The notes beneath the pieces were generated by a model. The model had not been told where the DNA came from and did not search any database. It saw only the letters and a list, made by a program, of their open reading frames with translations. Shown here piece by piece: positions 38,101 through 47,100 of a DNA stretch of 64,000 nucleotides; position 1 is the first letter of the stretch, and the number at the start of each line of letters is the position of its first letter. This DNA comes from Planctomycetaceae bacterium (GTDB lineage: Bacteria; Planctomycetota; Planctomycetia; Pirellulales; Pirellulaceae), in contig JACKHM010000001.1 in the NCBI GenBank assembly GCA_020638995.1, positions 2,914,001-2,978,000 of the forward strand. The letters are read 5' to 3'. The position numbers and the translations under genes are program-made.

Positions 38101-38646
38101 GATGGTTCGGTAGATGGTTTGACGCGAAGTGAATTGGTCGATCTAGTGCGATTCCTGTCGGAGCTCGGCAAAGTCGGCGAGTTTGCCATCGGAAACGCGC
38201 GAGTTGTTCGCCGCTGGCAGACATTGACCTGGACTCAAGAAGGGTTCCATCGCTTGAATCGCACAAGCTACGACATCGCCGCCACCGACGACCCGGCGCT
38301 AACGTGGGCATCAGCTTACAGCCGAGTCAACGGAGAACTGCCCCTGGAGGCTCTTCCTCAGCTGAAACCACATCGCGAAACCCCCGAGACGACGTTCTTG
38401 CACTTCGATTTGGAAGTTACGACCGCCGGCGAAGTCCAGTTCGACTTCAATTCTGCAGAGGGACTTTCGCTTTGGGTAGATTCCAAGCCCACTCCCGTCG
38501 AGAGCCAACTCCAGCTCACCCTAGAACGTGGTTCGCATCGATTGACGCTCGCCGTTGATCGCGACGTGCGTACCTCGCCAATCCGTGCCGAATTGGTAGA
38601 CGTTCCTGGCTCGAACGCCAACGCGCAGCTCGTATCCGGGAAGTAG
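35182..38646 (+). CDS. PVC-type CxxCH heme protein with beta-propeller and HEAT-like repeats
   Basis: The ATG at 35182 begins a signal peptide (MKRIPFRVNLCYPCLCMLAE); an upstream ATG at 35104 overlaps the SGNH stop and is possible. Residues about 30-360 form a beta-propeller of the membrane-bound dehydrogenase class (NPWGHHFDAWGQ, GPDGAIYIADWYNPIIQHGEVD). Next are HEAT-like helical repeats (about 390-840), then a cytochrome c domain with QCAKCHAIGGAGGRVGPDL, and a C-terminal beta domain. In planctomycetes such proteins are exported and linked to sugar or polymer degradation. The co-transcribed SGNH hydrolase supports that. Confidence 0.9.
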   Translation: MKRIPFRVNLCYPCLCMLAELFVSPTFGQRDLQNIPDPDPEIERSSFIVADGFEVNLYASDPLIAKPIQMNFDADGRLWVASSSVYPQIMPGQKAQDKILIIEDTNQDGSADKTSVFADGLLIPTGVIPGDGGAYVVNSTELLHLSDSDGDGKADRRKIVLSGFGTEDTHHLLHTLRWGHDGCLYMNQSIYIHSHVETPYGVKRLNGGGIWRFRPETLELDVLAYGLVNPWGHHFDAWGQSFATDGAGREGINYIFPGSVFVTAPGARRFVSGLNPGSPKHCGLEVVSGRHMPDDWQGSLVTNDFRAHRVCRFVLSEDGSGYASRQEVEVIKSTHVAFRPIDVKMGPDGAIYIADWYNPIIQHGEVDFRDPRRDHVHGRIWRVTAKGSPPVKRPNLTDASITELLDLLKEPEEWNRQFAKLILKSHDRDEVTKALGVWLTSLDKNDVHYEHHRLEALWTYQCVGGSNHQLLLELAKADDHRVRAAAIRVVSDWQEQLDDEAIAVYRAAVRDEHPRVRLEAICALEHVPSREAAEITILALERPLDRFLDFALWRTIRELQTHWLPAVMAGEVVFEGNIDRLTFALNAVDSPEVVAPLLRLILEGKVSEDRVAGVLTLIATLGGAEELRQVFAMTSGHDSGLPAGVKATIIETLVATTTSRMLIPAGDLGSLRDLIGEDDARLRAAALRAVGVWKQESLRALVSRLALDLSAERGERDAAIDAVTALGGPESVKTLNQLSHLDNVEDQLRGVRSLSVIAPKLAAQRAVALLGRLPQGVDPALVLEVLLGRKNGPAEVAAALVGVKLDADVAKLTLRAVRSGSQQSPELIAAIQTSGGLAEAGWKLTPDLLQELVAEVADNGDAHRGEAIFRRSELQCAKCHAIGGAGGRVGPDLISVGASAQVDYLVQSLITPNSKLKENFHSLVIATDDGRIVTGIPIRQNDSEIVLRDSEDREIAIPTSAIEEKQDGRSLMPDGSVDGLTRSELVDLVRFLSELGKVGEFAIGNARVVRRWQTLTWTQEGFHRLNRTSYDIAATDDPALTWASAYSRVNGELPLEALPQLKPHRETPETTFLHFDLEVTTAGEVQFDFNSAEGLSLWVDSKPTPVESQLQLTLERGSHRLTLAVDRDVRTSPIRAELVDVPGSNANAQLVSGK

Positions 38647-38759
38647 TCGCGATTTGTCCCGACCGAGACAAAGACAACCAACGTCACAATTTTGATGGAA
38701 TTCGGGGCTGTGGTCTGCTAGAACAATCGCTACCGCTTCGCTTGAAATAGGGGGTAGTG

Positions 38760-41096
38760 ATGCCGGGTAGATTCGATCCATATCACAAATGGCTGGGGAT
38801 TCCGCCGCGCGAGCAGCCGGCAAATTACTATCGTTTGTTAGGGCTGGACGCATTCGAGGACGATCCTGAGGCCATCGAAAGCGCCGCGGATCGTCTCATC
38901 AAATATGTCCAGAGCACCGCAACCGTCGAGCAACTTGAAGACGCAAAGCGTGTCTTCCTCGAGTTGTCTGCCGCCAGGCGCTGCCTGCTTGTAGCAGAAC
39001 AGAAACAGGCCTACGACGCCGGACTTCGTGCGGGACAGTCCGCCGCCAAAACCAGTACGCAACCGAGATCGGAGGCTGGCAAAGCGCGAATTCCCTCGAT
39101 CGAAGTCGCACCTGTCGTGGGAAGGTCGCAAGCTCCGACCCTTCATAAGGCATATCCGAAGCAGAAAGCTAAGCCAGCAATTGCAGTTGCTTCAATGATC
39201 GGATTGATCGGAATCGCTTTTGCTTTCGCCATGCTCTTGGCAGGCCGTGAAGAATCGCCTCCCATCGCGCGGACTTTGGATGTTGCCGAGAACTCTGAGA
39301 TCTTGGATCGAGAGGAGTTGAACTCAGCCGCTTCCGCAGCGCCGGTATCTTCGATTACGGACATCGACGCTCCCAAGACGAACGATGAAAAGGTGGTGAC
39401 GCTTCCGTCGGCGAGTGCCGCCGAATCGAGTTTGCCCGAATTCACTCTTGACGTACAGGAACATACGCATCAAAGCGAAAGTGAAGTATCGCCGCCCACG
39501 ACGGTCAATCAAACACCATTTGATAATGGCCGCGAAGTACCAGCTCTTTCACCATCTACAGACGTCGAATCTGTGGCGGTAGCGGTTGCAAACAGTGGTG
39601 CCTCAGGTAGTCCACCAGAATTGCGTGGAGGCCTTCTGCGAGAAGTTTGGTCTGACGTCGCAGGAAATAAAGTCGAGGACATCCTTCAGCACGTCGCCGC
39701 GCATCCGGAGCCCAACCAAACCGAGACGCTCGATTGCTTTGAGGTACCCGAGGACTTTGATGACCAGTACGGACAACGTCTACGTGGCTATCTACACCCG
39801 CCCATGACGGGCGTTTACGAGTTTTTCATACGAGCAAATGCAGAGGGCTGGTTATTCGTCAGCAAGGATGCGATTCCCGAGAACAAAGCTCGCGTTGAAC
39901 CGAACAAGTCGATCGAGTTTGAAGTTGGCAAGGCTTACTATTTCGAGGCCTATCACAAAGAGAGCACGGGGCGTGACTATCTGAGCGTCGGCTGGCGACT
40001 GCCAGACGGTACGGAAGAGAATCCAATTCCTGGTGAGCGGTTGTCGGTTCACTATCGCATCGCACCAAGACATGAGACTGAATTCGTTGCATTGACTCCG
40101 ATCGCAACGGAAACCGTTCCGGAAGCAAAGTTTGAAATGCTTGACGAAGGCGTGATTCTCGCGCATCGGGAAGCGAGTGGCGACGATATCTATCGATTGA
40201 AGTTCGAGTCTGACATGGAAACCATCACCGCGATCCGCCTCGAAGCGATCGCACACGCGAGCTTGCCGGGATCAGGACCGGGATTCGGAATTGGAGGTCG
40301 ATTTGCGCTCGCTGAGATCTCCGCTACGATGTCTGACCGCAAAGTACCGGGGAGTTCCAAATCGTTAGAGTTTGTGGCCGCCCTTGATGACCGCGACCAC
40401 GATATGCGGCGTCTGATCGACGGCGATGAAAAGACGTTGTGGCGCGGTGCGGGGCGAGGAAGTCACGCCACCGTTACTCTCTTTGTTCACGATCCTCAGC
40501 CGTTCAACAGCGGTTCGATTCTCGAAGTCGAGCTAACTCAGCAAGATAACCTGGGATGTTTTCGTATTCTAGCCACCTCGTCGGCACATCCGAGATCGAT
40601 GTCACCTTCGTCGACTCTTACTTCCGAAAACGAAGGTCTCTATGAGCTCTTCGTGAACCTCGGCGGTGATGAATTCATCACACCCGATGGAGTGTGTTGG
40701 CGGTCCTCGAAGCTATTCGATAACGAGACGTTTGGGCACGAGGGCGGGCGAGGTGTGTCCGAGGATCTAATCGCCAACAAAGTCCAGGGTTCGGCGCAAC
40801 GAGGGATCACGGCGTTTCGGGCGGTCGTTCCGGAAGGCGTTTATGATGTGAATCTGTATTTCTGCGAGTACTGGTCCACGACGCCAAGCAGTCGGCAGTT
40901 CGCGATTGCCGTCGAAGAGCGAGTCGTGGCGAGACGTTTCGATATGCTTCAGGCAGCCGGTGGATTCGCCAAGCCGCTCGTGTATCCGATCCGCAACGTC
41001 TCGGTCGTGGATGGTCGGTTGGACGTTCAGTTCCAGAAGGCGAGCGATGGTGCTTCCGCGATCTTGAACGCGATCAGCGTTCGACAGGTAAAGTAG
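38760..41096 (+). CDS. Membrane protein: J-like domain, PA14 and malectin-like domains
   Basis: The ATG at 38760 has GGGGGT 5 nt upstream. Residues about 8-95 resemble a J domain (PANYYRLLGLDAFEDDP...AARRCLLVAEQKQAYDAG) but lack the HPD motif, so chaperone stimulation is unlikely. One transmembrane helix (about 140-162) follows, then a disordered region. The exported part has a PA14-like beta-barrel (GYLHPPMTGVYEFFIRANAEGWLFVS near 345), a beta domain like the middle of the 6969-10148 protein, and a C-terminal malectin-like domain (LFVNLGGDEFITPDGVCW...VNLYFCEYW). PA14 and malectin bind carbohydrates. The cytosolic J-like domain may anchor or signal. Confidence 0.82.
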   Translation: MPGRFDPYHKWLGIPPREQPANYYRLLGLDAFEDDPEAIESAADRLIKYVQSTATVEQLEDAKRVFLELSAARRCLLVAEQKQAYDAGLRAGQSAAKTSTQPRSEAGKARIPSIEVAPVVGRSQAPTLHKAYPKQKAKPAIAVASMIGLIGIAFAFAMLLAGREESPPIARTLDVAENSEILDREELNSAASAAPVSSITDIDAPKTNDEKVVTLPSASAAESSLPEFTLDVQEHTHQSESEVSPPTTVNQTPFDNGREVPALSPSTDVESVAVAVANSGASGSPPELRGGLLREVWSDVAGNKVEDILQHVAAHPEPNQTETLDCFEVPEDFDDQYGQRLRGYLHPPMTGVYEFFIRANAEGWLFVSKDAIPENKARVEPNKSIEFEVGKAYYFEAYHKESTGRDYLSVGWRLPDGTEENPIPGERLSVHYRIAPRHETEFVALTPIATETVPEAKFEMLDEGVILAHREASGDDIYRLKFESDMETITAIRLEAIAHASLPGSGPGFGIGGRFALAEISATMSDRKVPGSSKSLEFVAALDDRDHDMRRLIDGDEKTLWRGAGRGSHATVTLFVHDPQPFNSGSILEVELTQQDNLGCFRILATSSAHPRSMSPSSTLTSENEGLYELFVNLGGDEFITPDGVCWRSSKLFDNETFGHEGGRGVSEDLIANKVQGSAQRGITAFRAVVPEGVYDVNLYFCEYWSTTPSSRQFAIAVEERVVARRFDMLQAAGGFAKPLVYPIRNVSVVDGRLDVQFQKASDGASAILNAISVRQVK

Positions 41097-41623
41097 ATGT
41101 GCGATCGCAAAGCCTGAACAAAATGGGAAGGCCGGAACAGGGCGATGTGTCTGAAATTCGCAGCTCGCCGAACGGGCCCCCAGTTTGGCCGCGAGGGAAG
41201 CAACGCCCCGCTTGTTCGATAAGTCTTCAGATCAAACCGTCCTGTTCGCGACCCGCGCGACACCCATTTTGACCGTCACATCCGGCAGTGGAGCAACGGT
41301 CTTCACATCCCGTCAGGAAGGCAGACCTCCTATCTCCCCTCCACACCCTATATATCGTAAAGCGATAACGCGGATATTACCCAGAACTCCCGCTGAACCA
41401 GTCTTTCCTGCCAGGAGTACCCAGGTTGAAGCGACTGTAGCGGTTGTAGGGGACGCGACGGGCTATCACAGCGACTGGAAAACCCACAACTGCTTTGTGG
41501 CAGGCATAGGAATGGCGATTACCGCGAATGCTCGCGCTGGCGAAGAGACGGAAATATCGTGGACATGTCCATCGACCTGTATCATCTCCGTTCGCCTGCC
41601 CTGTCTTTCGGAAGCTGCACCAT
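41097..41623. other. Intergenic region, 527 bp
   Basis: This region lies between the PA14/malectin gene (plus) and the 3' end of the PQQ-like gene (minus), so it is a convergent gap of unusual length. It includes a pyrimidine-rich stretch (CTCCTATCTCCCCTCC near 41329) followed by TATATATCG. Overlapping plus frames (41185, 41528) have no family and overlap the PQQ gene, so I do not call them. No known RNA motif is visible. It may be decayed coding sequence. Confidence 0.4.
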
Positions 41624-42925
41624 TCAGTCGCTGGCGACTACGGAGTCTTGGATACAGTACAAATTCTTCTCGCCGCGGATGAAGATTTGCCCATCGCTTA
41701 TCGCGGGCGATGCGAAAGTGTACTCCCCCAGCGAATTCTCGGCGACGATGTCCAGCTTGGGTCCTGGTCGCACGATCGTCGTAGCCCCATCATCCGCCGT
41801 CAGATATGCAAGTCCGTTAGCGTGAACCAACGACGCGCTAAAATGTTGGCCAATTCGCTCCTTCCAAAGTGCTTCGCCCGTTTTGGCATCGAAGCAGTTT
41901 GCCGTCCCTCGGTCATCGGCGACGATCAAATAGCCGTCCAGAACAACTGGCGAAGGAACGTAGCACTTGGCCGAGGTTTGGTGCCAAGCGACGTGCGTTT
42001 CCGTGACGTCGCCCGTTCCGTCCGGTCGGATACCCATGACGTGATAGTCTGGAAATCCAGAACTCATGAAGAATAGATTTCCGTCGAACACCATCGAAGC
42101 GACGAACTGTTCCGTAGGCCCGTCGATTTCCCAGTGTCGTTTTCCCGTAGCGGGGTCGTAACTAGCAATGTGTTTGCTTCCCGACAGAACCATTTGTGTG
42201 CGACCGGCAACATCGCGGATAATCGGCGTGACGTAGCTACGTGTCTTGTGCGGTCGATCGACTTTCCAAAGCGTCTTTCCCGTCTTACGATCCAACGCCA
42301 CGATATACGAGTCACCATCGTGGTCCCCGTTGATGATTACCGAATCCTTGTAGAGCACCGGAGAGCTGCAAAAGCCGTGTGCGCTGATGAAACTGCCAGG
42401 TTTCACGAGCCACTTTTGCTGGCCGTCAAAATCATAAGCCGCCACAACCATTTCGCCGGGAGTAATGGGACGTGGCGTGCCGACGTTGGGCGCGGGAACG
42501 GTCCGACCGTTGACCTCCAGGAATGAAACATAGACATACTCGCCGTCGGTTGCCGGCGTTCCAGAAGCAAAGCTGTTCAAATTGTGCTTCGATTCCAGAG
42601 GAGCACTCATGACAGTTTTTTGCCAGTGCAGTTTCCCATTGCCGCGATTGAGGCACATCAAGAATCGCTCCTTCTCGTCCGGAAGGCACGAAACCAAAAA
42701 GATGCGATCTTGCCAGATCACTGGTGACGCGTGACCTTCCCCCGGGATCGCCACCTTCCAGCGGATGTTCTTCCCCGTCGTGCCATCCCACTCAGTTGGA
42801 ACATTCGTCTCGGCGCTTGAACCGTCGCCACGCGGACCTCGCCACCCGGGCCAGTTCTCGGCGTGAGCATGAGAGGCCAGGACTGTTAGAAGACATACGA
42901 AAGCGAACGAGTTGGAGCGAACCAT
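41624..42925 (-). CDS. Exported PQQ-like beta-propeller protein
   Basis: The ATG at 42925 begins a signal peptide (MVRSNSFAFVCLLTVLASHAHAENW). Repeated PQQ-type blades follow: NWPGWRGPRGDG, ALDRKTGKTLWKVDR, YDPATGKRHWEID, FDAKTGEALWKERI, with W-GxxG-A-[ST] spacing. The 433-residue length fits a single-domain eight-bladed propeller that lacks the catalytic residues and metal site of quinoprotein dehydrogenases. Many planctomycete genomes hold numerous copies. It is probably a periplasmic scaffold or substrate-binding protein. Confidence 0.9.
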   Translation of the reverse strand: MVRSNSFAFVCLLTVLASHAHAENWPGWRGPRGDGSSAETNVPTEWDGTTGKNIRWKVAIPGEGHASPVIWQDRIFLVSCLPDEKERFLMCLNRGNGKLHWQKTVMSAPLESKHNLNSFASGTPATDGEYVYVSFLEVNGRTVPAPNVGTPRPITPGEMVVAAYDFDGQQKWLVKPGSFISAHGFCSSPVLYKDSVIINGDHDGDSYIVALDRKTGKTLWKVDRPHKTRSYVTPIIRDVAGRTQMVLSGSKHIASYDPATGKRHWEIDGPTEQFVASMVFDGNLFFMSSGFPDYHVMGIRPDGTGDVTETHVAWHQTSAKCYVPSPVVLDGYLIVADDRGTANCFDAKTGEALWKERIGQHFSASLVHANGLAYLTADDGATTIVRPGPKLDIVAENSLGEYTFASPAISDGQIFIRGEKNLYCIQDSVVASD

Positions 42926-43209
42926 AGAGATTCTCTTATTCGGTGGGGCTTCGTTGGAGTGAGTGCGACTAGTATGGCACCGCGCGTCCCGCGAGTCTAT
43001 CTCTTGAGGCATCAAGATGCGTCATCACTTTGAATTGATGACGCCATCACATTGACAACGCCCCCGGGCTCGTTTAATCGAGGAAATCTGCCGAAAACTC
43101 CGCCAAACCGCTATTGGCCGCTTATCGTCACCGCTGGCACGCGGTGTGCAAAACCAGGAACCTGTTGACCTCGTCCCTCGCCGACAAATCAGACACGGGA
43201 GATTCCAAA

Positions 43210-43587
43210 ATGAGACTAGCAATCGCAACCGCCGCTGTGGCAACCATTCTGGTAGTGACGTCCGCAACCTTCGCACAGACTCACGATCATTTCGCACGCC
43301 AACGACAGGAGGCTGTTGCCCGCCAAGTAGCGGCCCAGCAGCAGGCCATCGCGAATTACCGCCAGGGCCACTGGGGTGGACCAACCACAGCTCATCGCTA
43401 CTACCGACCCAGCTACGGCCACAATCACCAACAAAGTATCCAGTTCTACAATGTCAACCCATACAGCTATGGCTTTGCTCCCTATGGCTACGGAGTTGGA
43501 ACGCTACCCTATAATTGCTCCCCGTACTACGCCATCCCAGGCGGTTCGGGTGTCTACATCCATCGCGAGATTTATCAATCGCGATAA
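43210..43587 (+). CDS. Small secreted Tyr/His-rich protein
   Basis: A 125-residue protein with a signal peptide (MRLAIATAAVATILVVTSAT, cut after FAQ). The mature part has a basic/Gln-rich segment (FARQRQEAVARQVAAQQQ) and then a Tyr-, Gly-, Pro- and His-rich C-terminus (NPYSYGFAPYGYGVG). GGGAG lies about 9 nt before the ATG. I do not recognise a family. It might be a surface or cell-wall protein; Tyr- and His-rich composition also suits metal or matrix binding. A hairpin follows at 43629-43655. Confidence 0.7.
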   Translation: MRLAIATAAVATILVVTSATFAQTHDHFARQRQEAVARQVAAQQQAIANYRQGHWGGPTTAHRYYRPSYGHNHQQSIQFYNVNPYSYGFAPYGYGVGTLPYNCSPYYAIPGGSGVYIHREIYQSR

Positions 43588-43628
43588 GGTAACATTGGGC
43601 GACCGGCCCATCATCACGGCCACAAGAT

Positions 43629-43655
43629 GCCTCGCAAGACGCTTTTTTGCGAGGC
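43629..43655. terminator. Possible terminator hairpin
   Basis: GCCTCGCAA at 43629-43637 pairs with TTGCGAGGC at 43647-43655 around a 9-base loop containing T-runs. It follows the small secreted protein gene by 41 bp. There is no T-tract after the stem, so it may act as a bidirectional or Rho-helped terminator. Confidence 0.5.
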
Positions 43656-43659
43656 GACT

Positions 43660-43821
43660 TTACGGACTTTCCGCAACCAGCGACGACACGTTCGTGGAAT
43701 CAGCGCGATTGCTCTCGACACCTCTCGGTGTCCCGAGATACGTCGAGACGAGCATCCCTGCACCCATGCTGGCCACCAGCAACAGCAAGACAAAGAGTTG
43801 AGAAGGCGATCGTTGGCTCAT
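43660..43821 (-). CDS. Small single-span membrane protein (53 residues)
   Basis: Starting at ATG 43821, the product has one membrane helix (LFVLLLLVASMGAGMLVSTYL) with a short N-terminal tail and a polar C-terminal tail. No strong ribosome binding site is seen. The clear transmembrane profile is the only support. It could be a real membrane peptide, perhaps with a membrane-regulatory role, or a chance frame. Confidence 0.4.
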   Translation of the reverse strand: MSQRSPSQLFVLLLLVASMGAGMLVSTYLGTPRGVESNRADSTNVSSLVAESP

Positions 43822-44060
43822 TGCTGTTGATCCAATGCTGGCGGGTAACAGTTTACGCAAGTCTAGCTCACCCGAAGTCGCCTACCGGTCGAGTGTTTGG
43901 GCAGGTCCAGCGTTTGGATCATGCTGGCCACACCGATCATCCCGCCTGTCCGGGCTTTCTCACGACTGCATCGCTTGGTCCTCGTCAGCACACCACTGGC
44001 TGCAACGTAGCATTTACAAACCCGTTACGCGTTTTGACGGCGTTGTAAAACAAAATCAAA

Positions 44061-44139
44061 CGGCGGCTCGTCTTATCCCACAGAGGTAATGGGCCGCCGA
44101 GTTCGTAGCCCGACTCCGCGCGTTCGTCTCGCGACGCGC
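44061..44139. promoter_or_regulatory. Structured 5' region before the exported three-module operon
   Basis: Two stem candidates lie just before the start at 44165. They are CGGCGGC at 44061-44067 with GCCGCCG at 44093-44099, and GCGCGT at 44118-44123 with ACGCGC at 44134-44139. Either could fold in the leader mRNA of the operon. No riboswitch class is recognised. Confidence 0.3.
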
Positions 44140-44164
44140 TGTGAACGCTTGAGGAACAGAACAG

Positions 44165-47100
44165 ATGAGAACACACCGACTCGCGATTGCCATGTTTACG
44201 TTAACCGTCCTGACGTGCAGCGCGTTTGGCTGGACTCAAGAAACCGACCCACTTTCAACGGAGTCGCCGTCGATGGCACCGCCCGAACTATCGGCTCCCG
44301 CCGAAAGAGGCGTTCTGGCGCCGTGGCGCGAGCAAACGATCTACATTCCGTACAAGCAACTGCAAAAGGTATTCGAGGAACAAGGCCGCGGCGTTTTCGT
44401 GCCCTATGAAAAATTCCAGGAGCTGTGGAAGAAGGCTCAGGCCAGCGAACCGCAACCCGCGGATGATCGACCGCCGATTGGAGCCCTCGTCACCGAAATC
44501 GCGAGCGAAGCAACCGTCGAACGTGATGTGATCAACGTCCAGGCCAGCTTACAAATCGAACTGTTGGGCAAAGGCTGGCACGAAGTTCCACTACGGCTAG
44601 GCGATGCTGCGATCCGCGCCGCGACGATCGAAGGTCAGCCGGCGCGAATCCTCGCGGGTGGCGAGCACGGCTACAAGCTGTTAGTACAGAACTCAGGCGA
44701 TTCGCCACGACGGCTGACGCTCGATCTTGAATACTCCAAGGCTTTTTCGAAATCTCCGGGGCAAAACAGCGTCTCGCTAGAAGCTCCTCAAGCGCCGGTT
44801 AACCGCTGGCTGATTCGCATTCCGCAAACTGGGGTGAAAGTCAACATCCAGCCCATGATCGCCGCAACAGAAGCGCCGGTCGACTTAGCCACCGGAGAAG
44901 AACCGCCAGAAGAGACTGTCGTACTAGCATTCGTCGGAGCGGCCAACACGGTGCGAGTCGATTGGACGCCCAAAACCGAAGGTGCCGCTGGACTGGAAGC
45001 ACTCGCCACGGTGCAAGCTCAACAGGAAGTTGCAATCGACGAGGGAGTCGTCCGTACGCGTACACGACTCGTATACGATATCAGCCGCGCGGAACTATCA
45101 CAGTTGTCCGTCGAGGCTCCGCTCGACCAAAAGATCACACGCGTGATCGATCCTAACGTAAAAAAATGGGAAGTCGCAAAGGACGATACAAAGCAAACTA
45201 TCACGATCGACTTATTTCAGCCAGCTCGTGGCACTCAAAACCTGACGATCGATAGCGAGAAGTTCAGCGACGAAAGTGCGCTTCGTGAAACACACGTCCC
45301 CGTCATACAAGCGGTCAACGTGAGCCGGCAGCAAGGCGTGGTTGTCGTTCGCCTGGGTGACGAGTTGCGGGCGGAAGCTATGGCGAAGAACGGACTGCTG
45401 CAACTCGATACAGCGGAACTCCCGCAACCACTGCAGAGTGTCAAGTGGGCGTTCGCCTATCGTTACGCGGCGTTACCCTATGATCTCGCCCTGAGCGTCG
45501 AGAAGGTGAAGCCGCGAATTCATGTCCAGCAGTTCGTCGAAGCCTATCTTGAACCGGAGCAAATCACGCTCGACGTGTCTGGAATCTTCGACATCCAACA
45601 GGCCGGCGTGTTTCAACTTGTATTCGACATTCCTGCGGGTTATCAAGTCGAGCGAGTTCAAGGGCGCAAGTTGGGTGACGCTCAGCCCGTCGCCGTCGAT
45701 TCGCATCATTTGGGAGGCGATGACAACACGCAGTTGTCGATCAATTTGGCGCGGAAGGCAATCGGCCGAGTCGGCGTTTCAGCGACTTTGCGTCGCGCGC
45801 TGAACGAGACCAATCTTCTTCAACCTACGGGTGCAGCAGCGGAGATCCAGATTGGTGTTCCCCGAGTTGGAACGGAAGTCGAGGAGATATCGGGCAGTCT
45901 GATCGTTCATGGCCCAGAAAGTCTTCAAATCACCACGCAGTCCGTCAGTGGCATGCGAAATATCGCCATTGCCGAAGCTCACAAAGACGTGCAGCGCGTC
46001 CGCGACGGGCGCTTTGAAGGACTGCGAGAGGTTCTTGCGTTCGTTTTTACTCGTGAAGCGGCCGAGCTGGCCCTCGCTGCCGAACGCCGCCGACCGCAGG
46101 TCACCGCTCGACAATTGCTGACCGCTCGTATCGAGACCGGCGTGGTAAAGTACGAAGCTCGCTTCTTCTATGACATCTTATATAGCGCCGTCAAATCTCT
46201 GAGGCTCGATGTGCCGGAAGGTCTTGCGGGCGAGATTCGCGTTGCATCAGGTGGCATCAACAAAACGACGATGTCGCCTCAACCCGAGGACGTTGCCGAC
46301 GGTTTTGTCGCGTGGAGCTTGACTGGTGACAGCGAACTCCTTGGCCAGCGCCAGTTTGTCTTGAGCTGGGAACGCAGCACACCTGAGTTGGAAGTTGGGA
46401 AGAGCACCGACTACGCACTGCCAAGATTGCGACCGATGGGTGTCGATCGAGCTTGGGGTCAAATTGTTGTGAGCAAAGCCGAGACGCTCGATATCCGGGC
46501 TGCCGCAGGATTCGATGGGTTGCGGCCGATTGATCCGCAGCACGATCTGATGCCCGGCGCCAGTGTGGCAGATGCGGCGCGGGCTTTTGAATTCCACGAT
46601 CTGTGGAGTCTTTCGATAACAACGACTCGCTACGAGCTCGAAGAAGTAAAACGCACGAGCATTGAACGCGCGTTGGTCCGAGTGGTGGTCACGCGCAGCG
46701 ATCGCTTGTCGGTTCAAGCCCTCTATCGCATTCGCAGCGCTGTCCAGCGTTTGGCCGTTGCACTGCCGGCGGAAAGCGAATTCGACAACGACCCGCTTTA
46801 CATCAACGGCGAGCCCAAGTCGCTGGAACACGGCGAACAGAATCAATTGTTCGTTCCGTTAGTCAATCAAAACCCTGAGACGCCGTTCGTTCTTGAACTT
46901 CGATACACGGTGCGTGGCGATCATCGGCAACTCGACTTGCCGACTTTCCCAGGCCAAGCAGGTCTTCAAACCGACCCAGCCATGCAAAAAATTGAACTGT
47001 CGGTTTACCTTCCCAATGAAATGGCGCTGTTGGACGCCAAAGGGCCCTGGACGAATCAGCAAGGCGATTGGTACTCGAAGCTGAATCGACTGGCTGGCCA

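Noticed and set aside
41185..42076. Plus-strand open reading frames of 165 and 182 residues
   Set aside because: They overlap the well-supported minus-strand PQQ-like gene and have no family resemblance, signal peptide or ribosome binding site.
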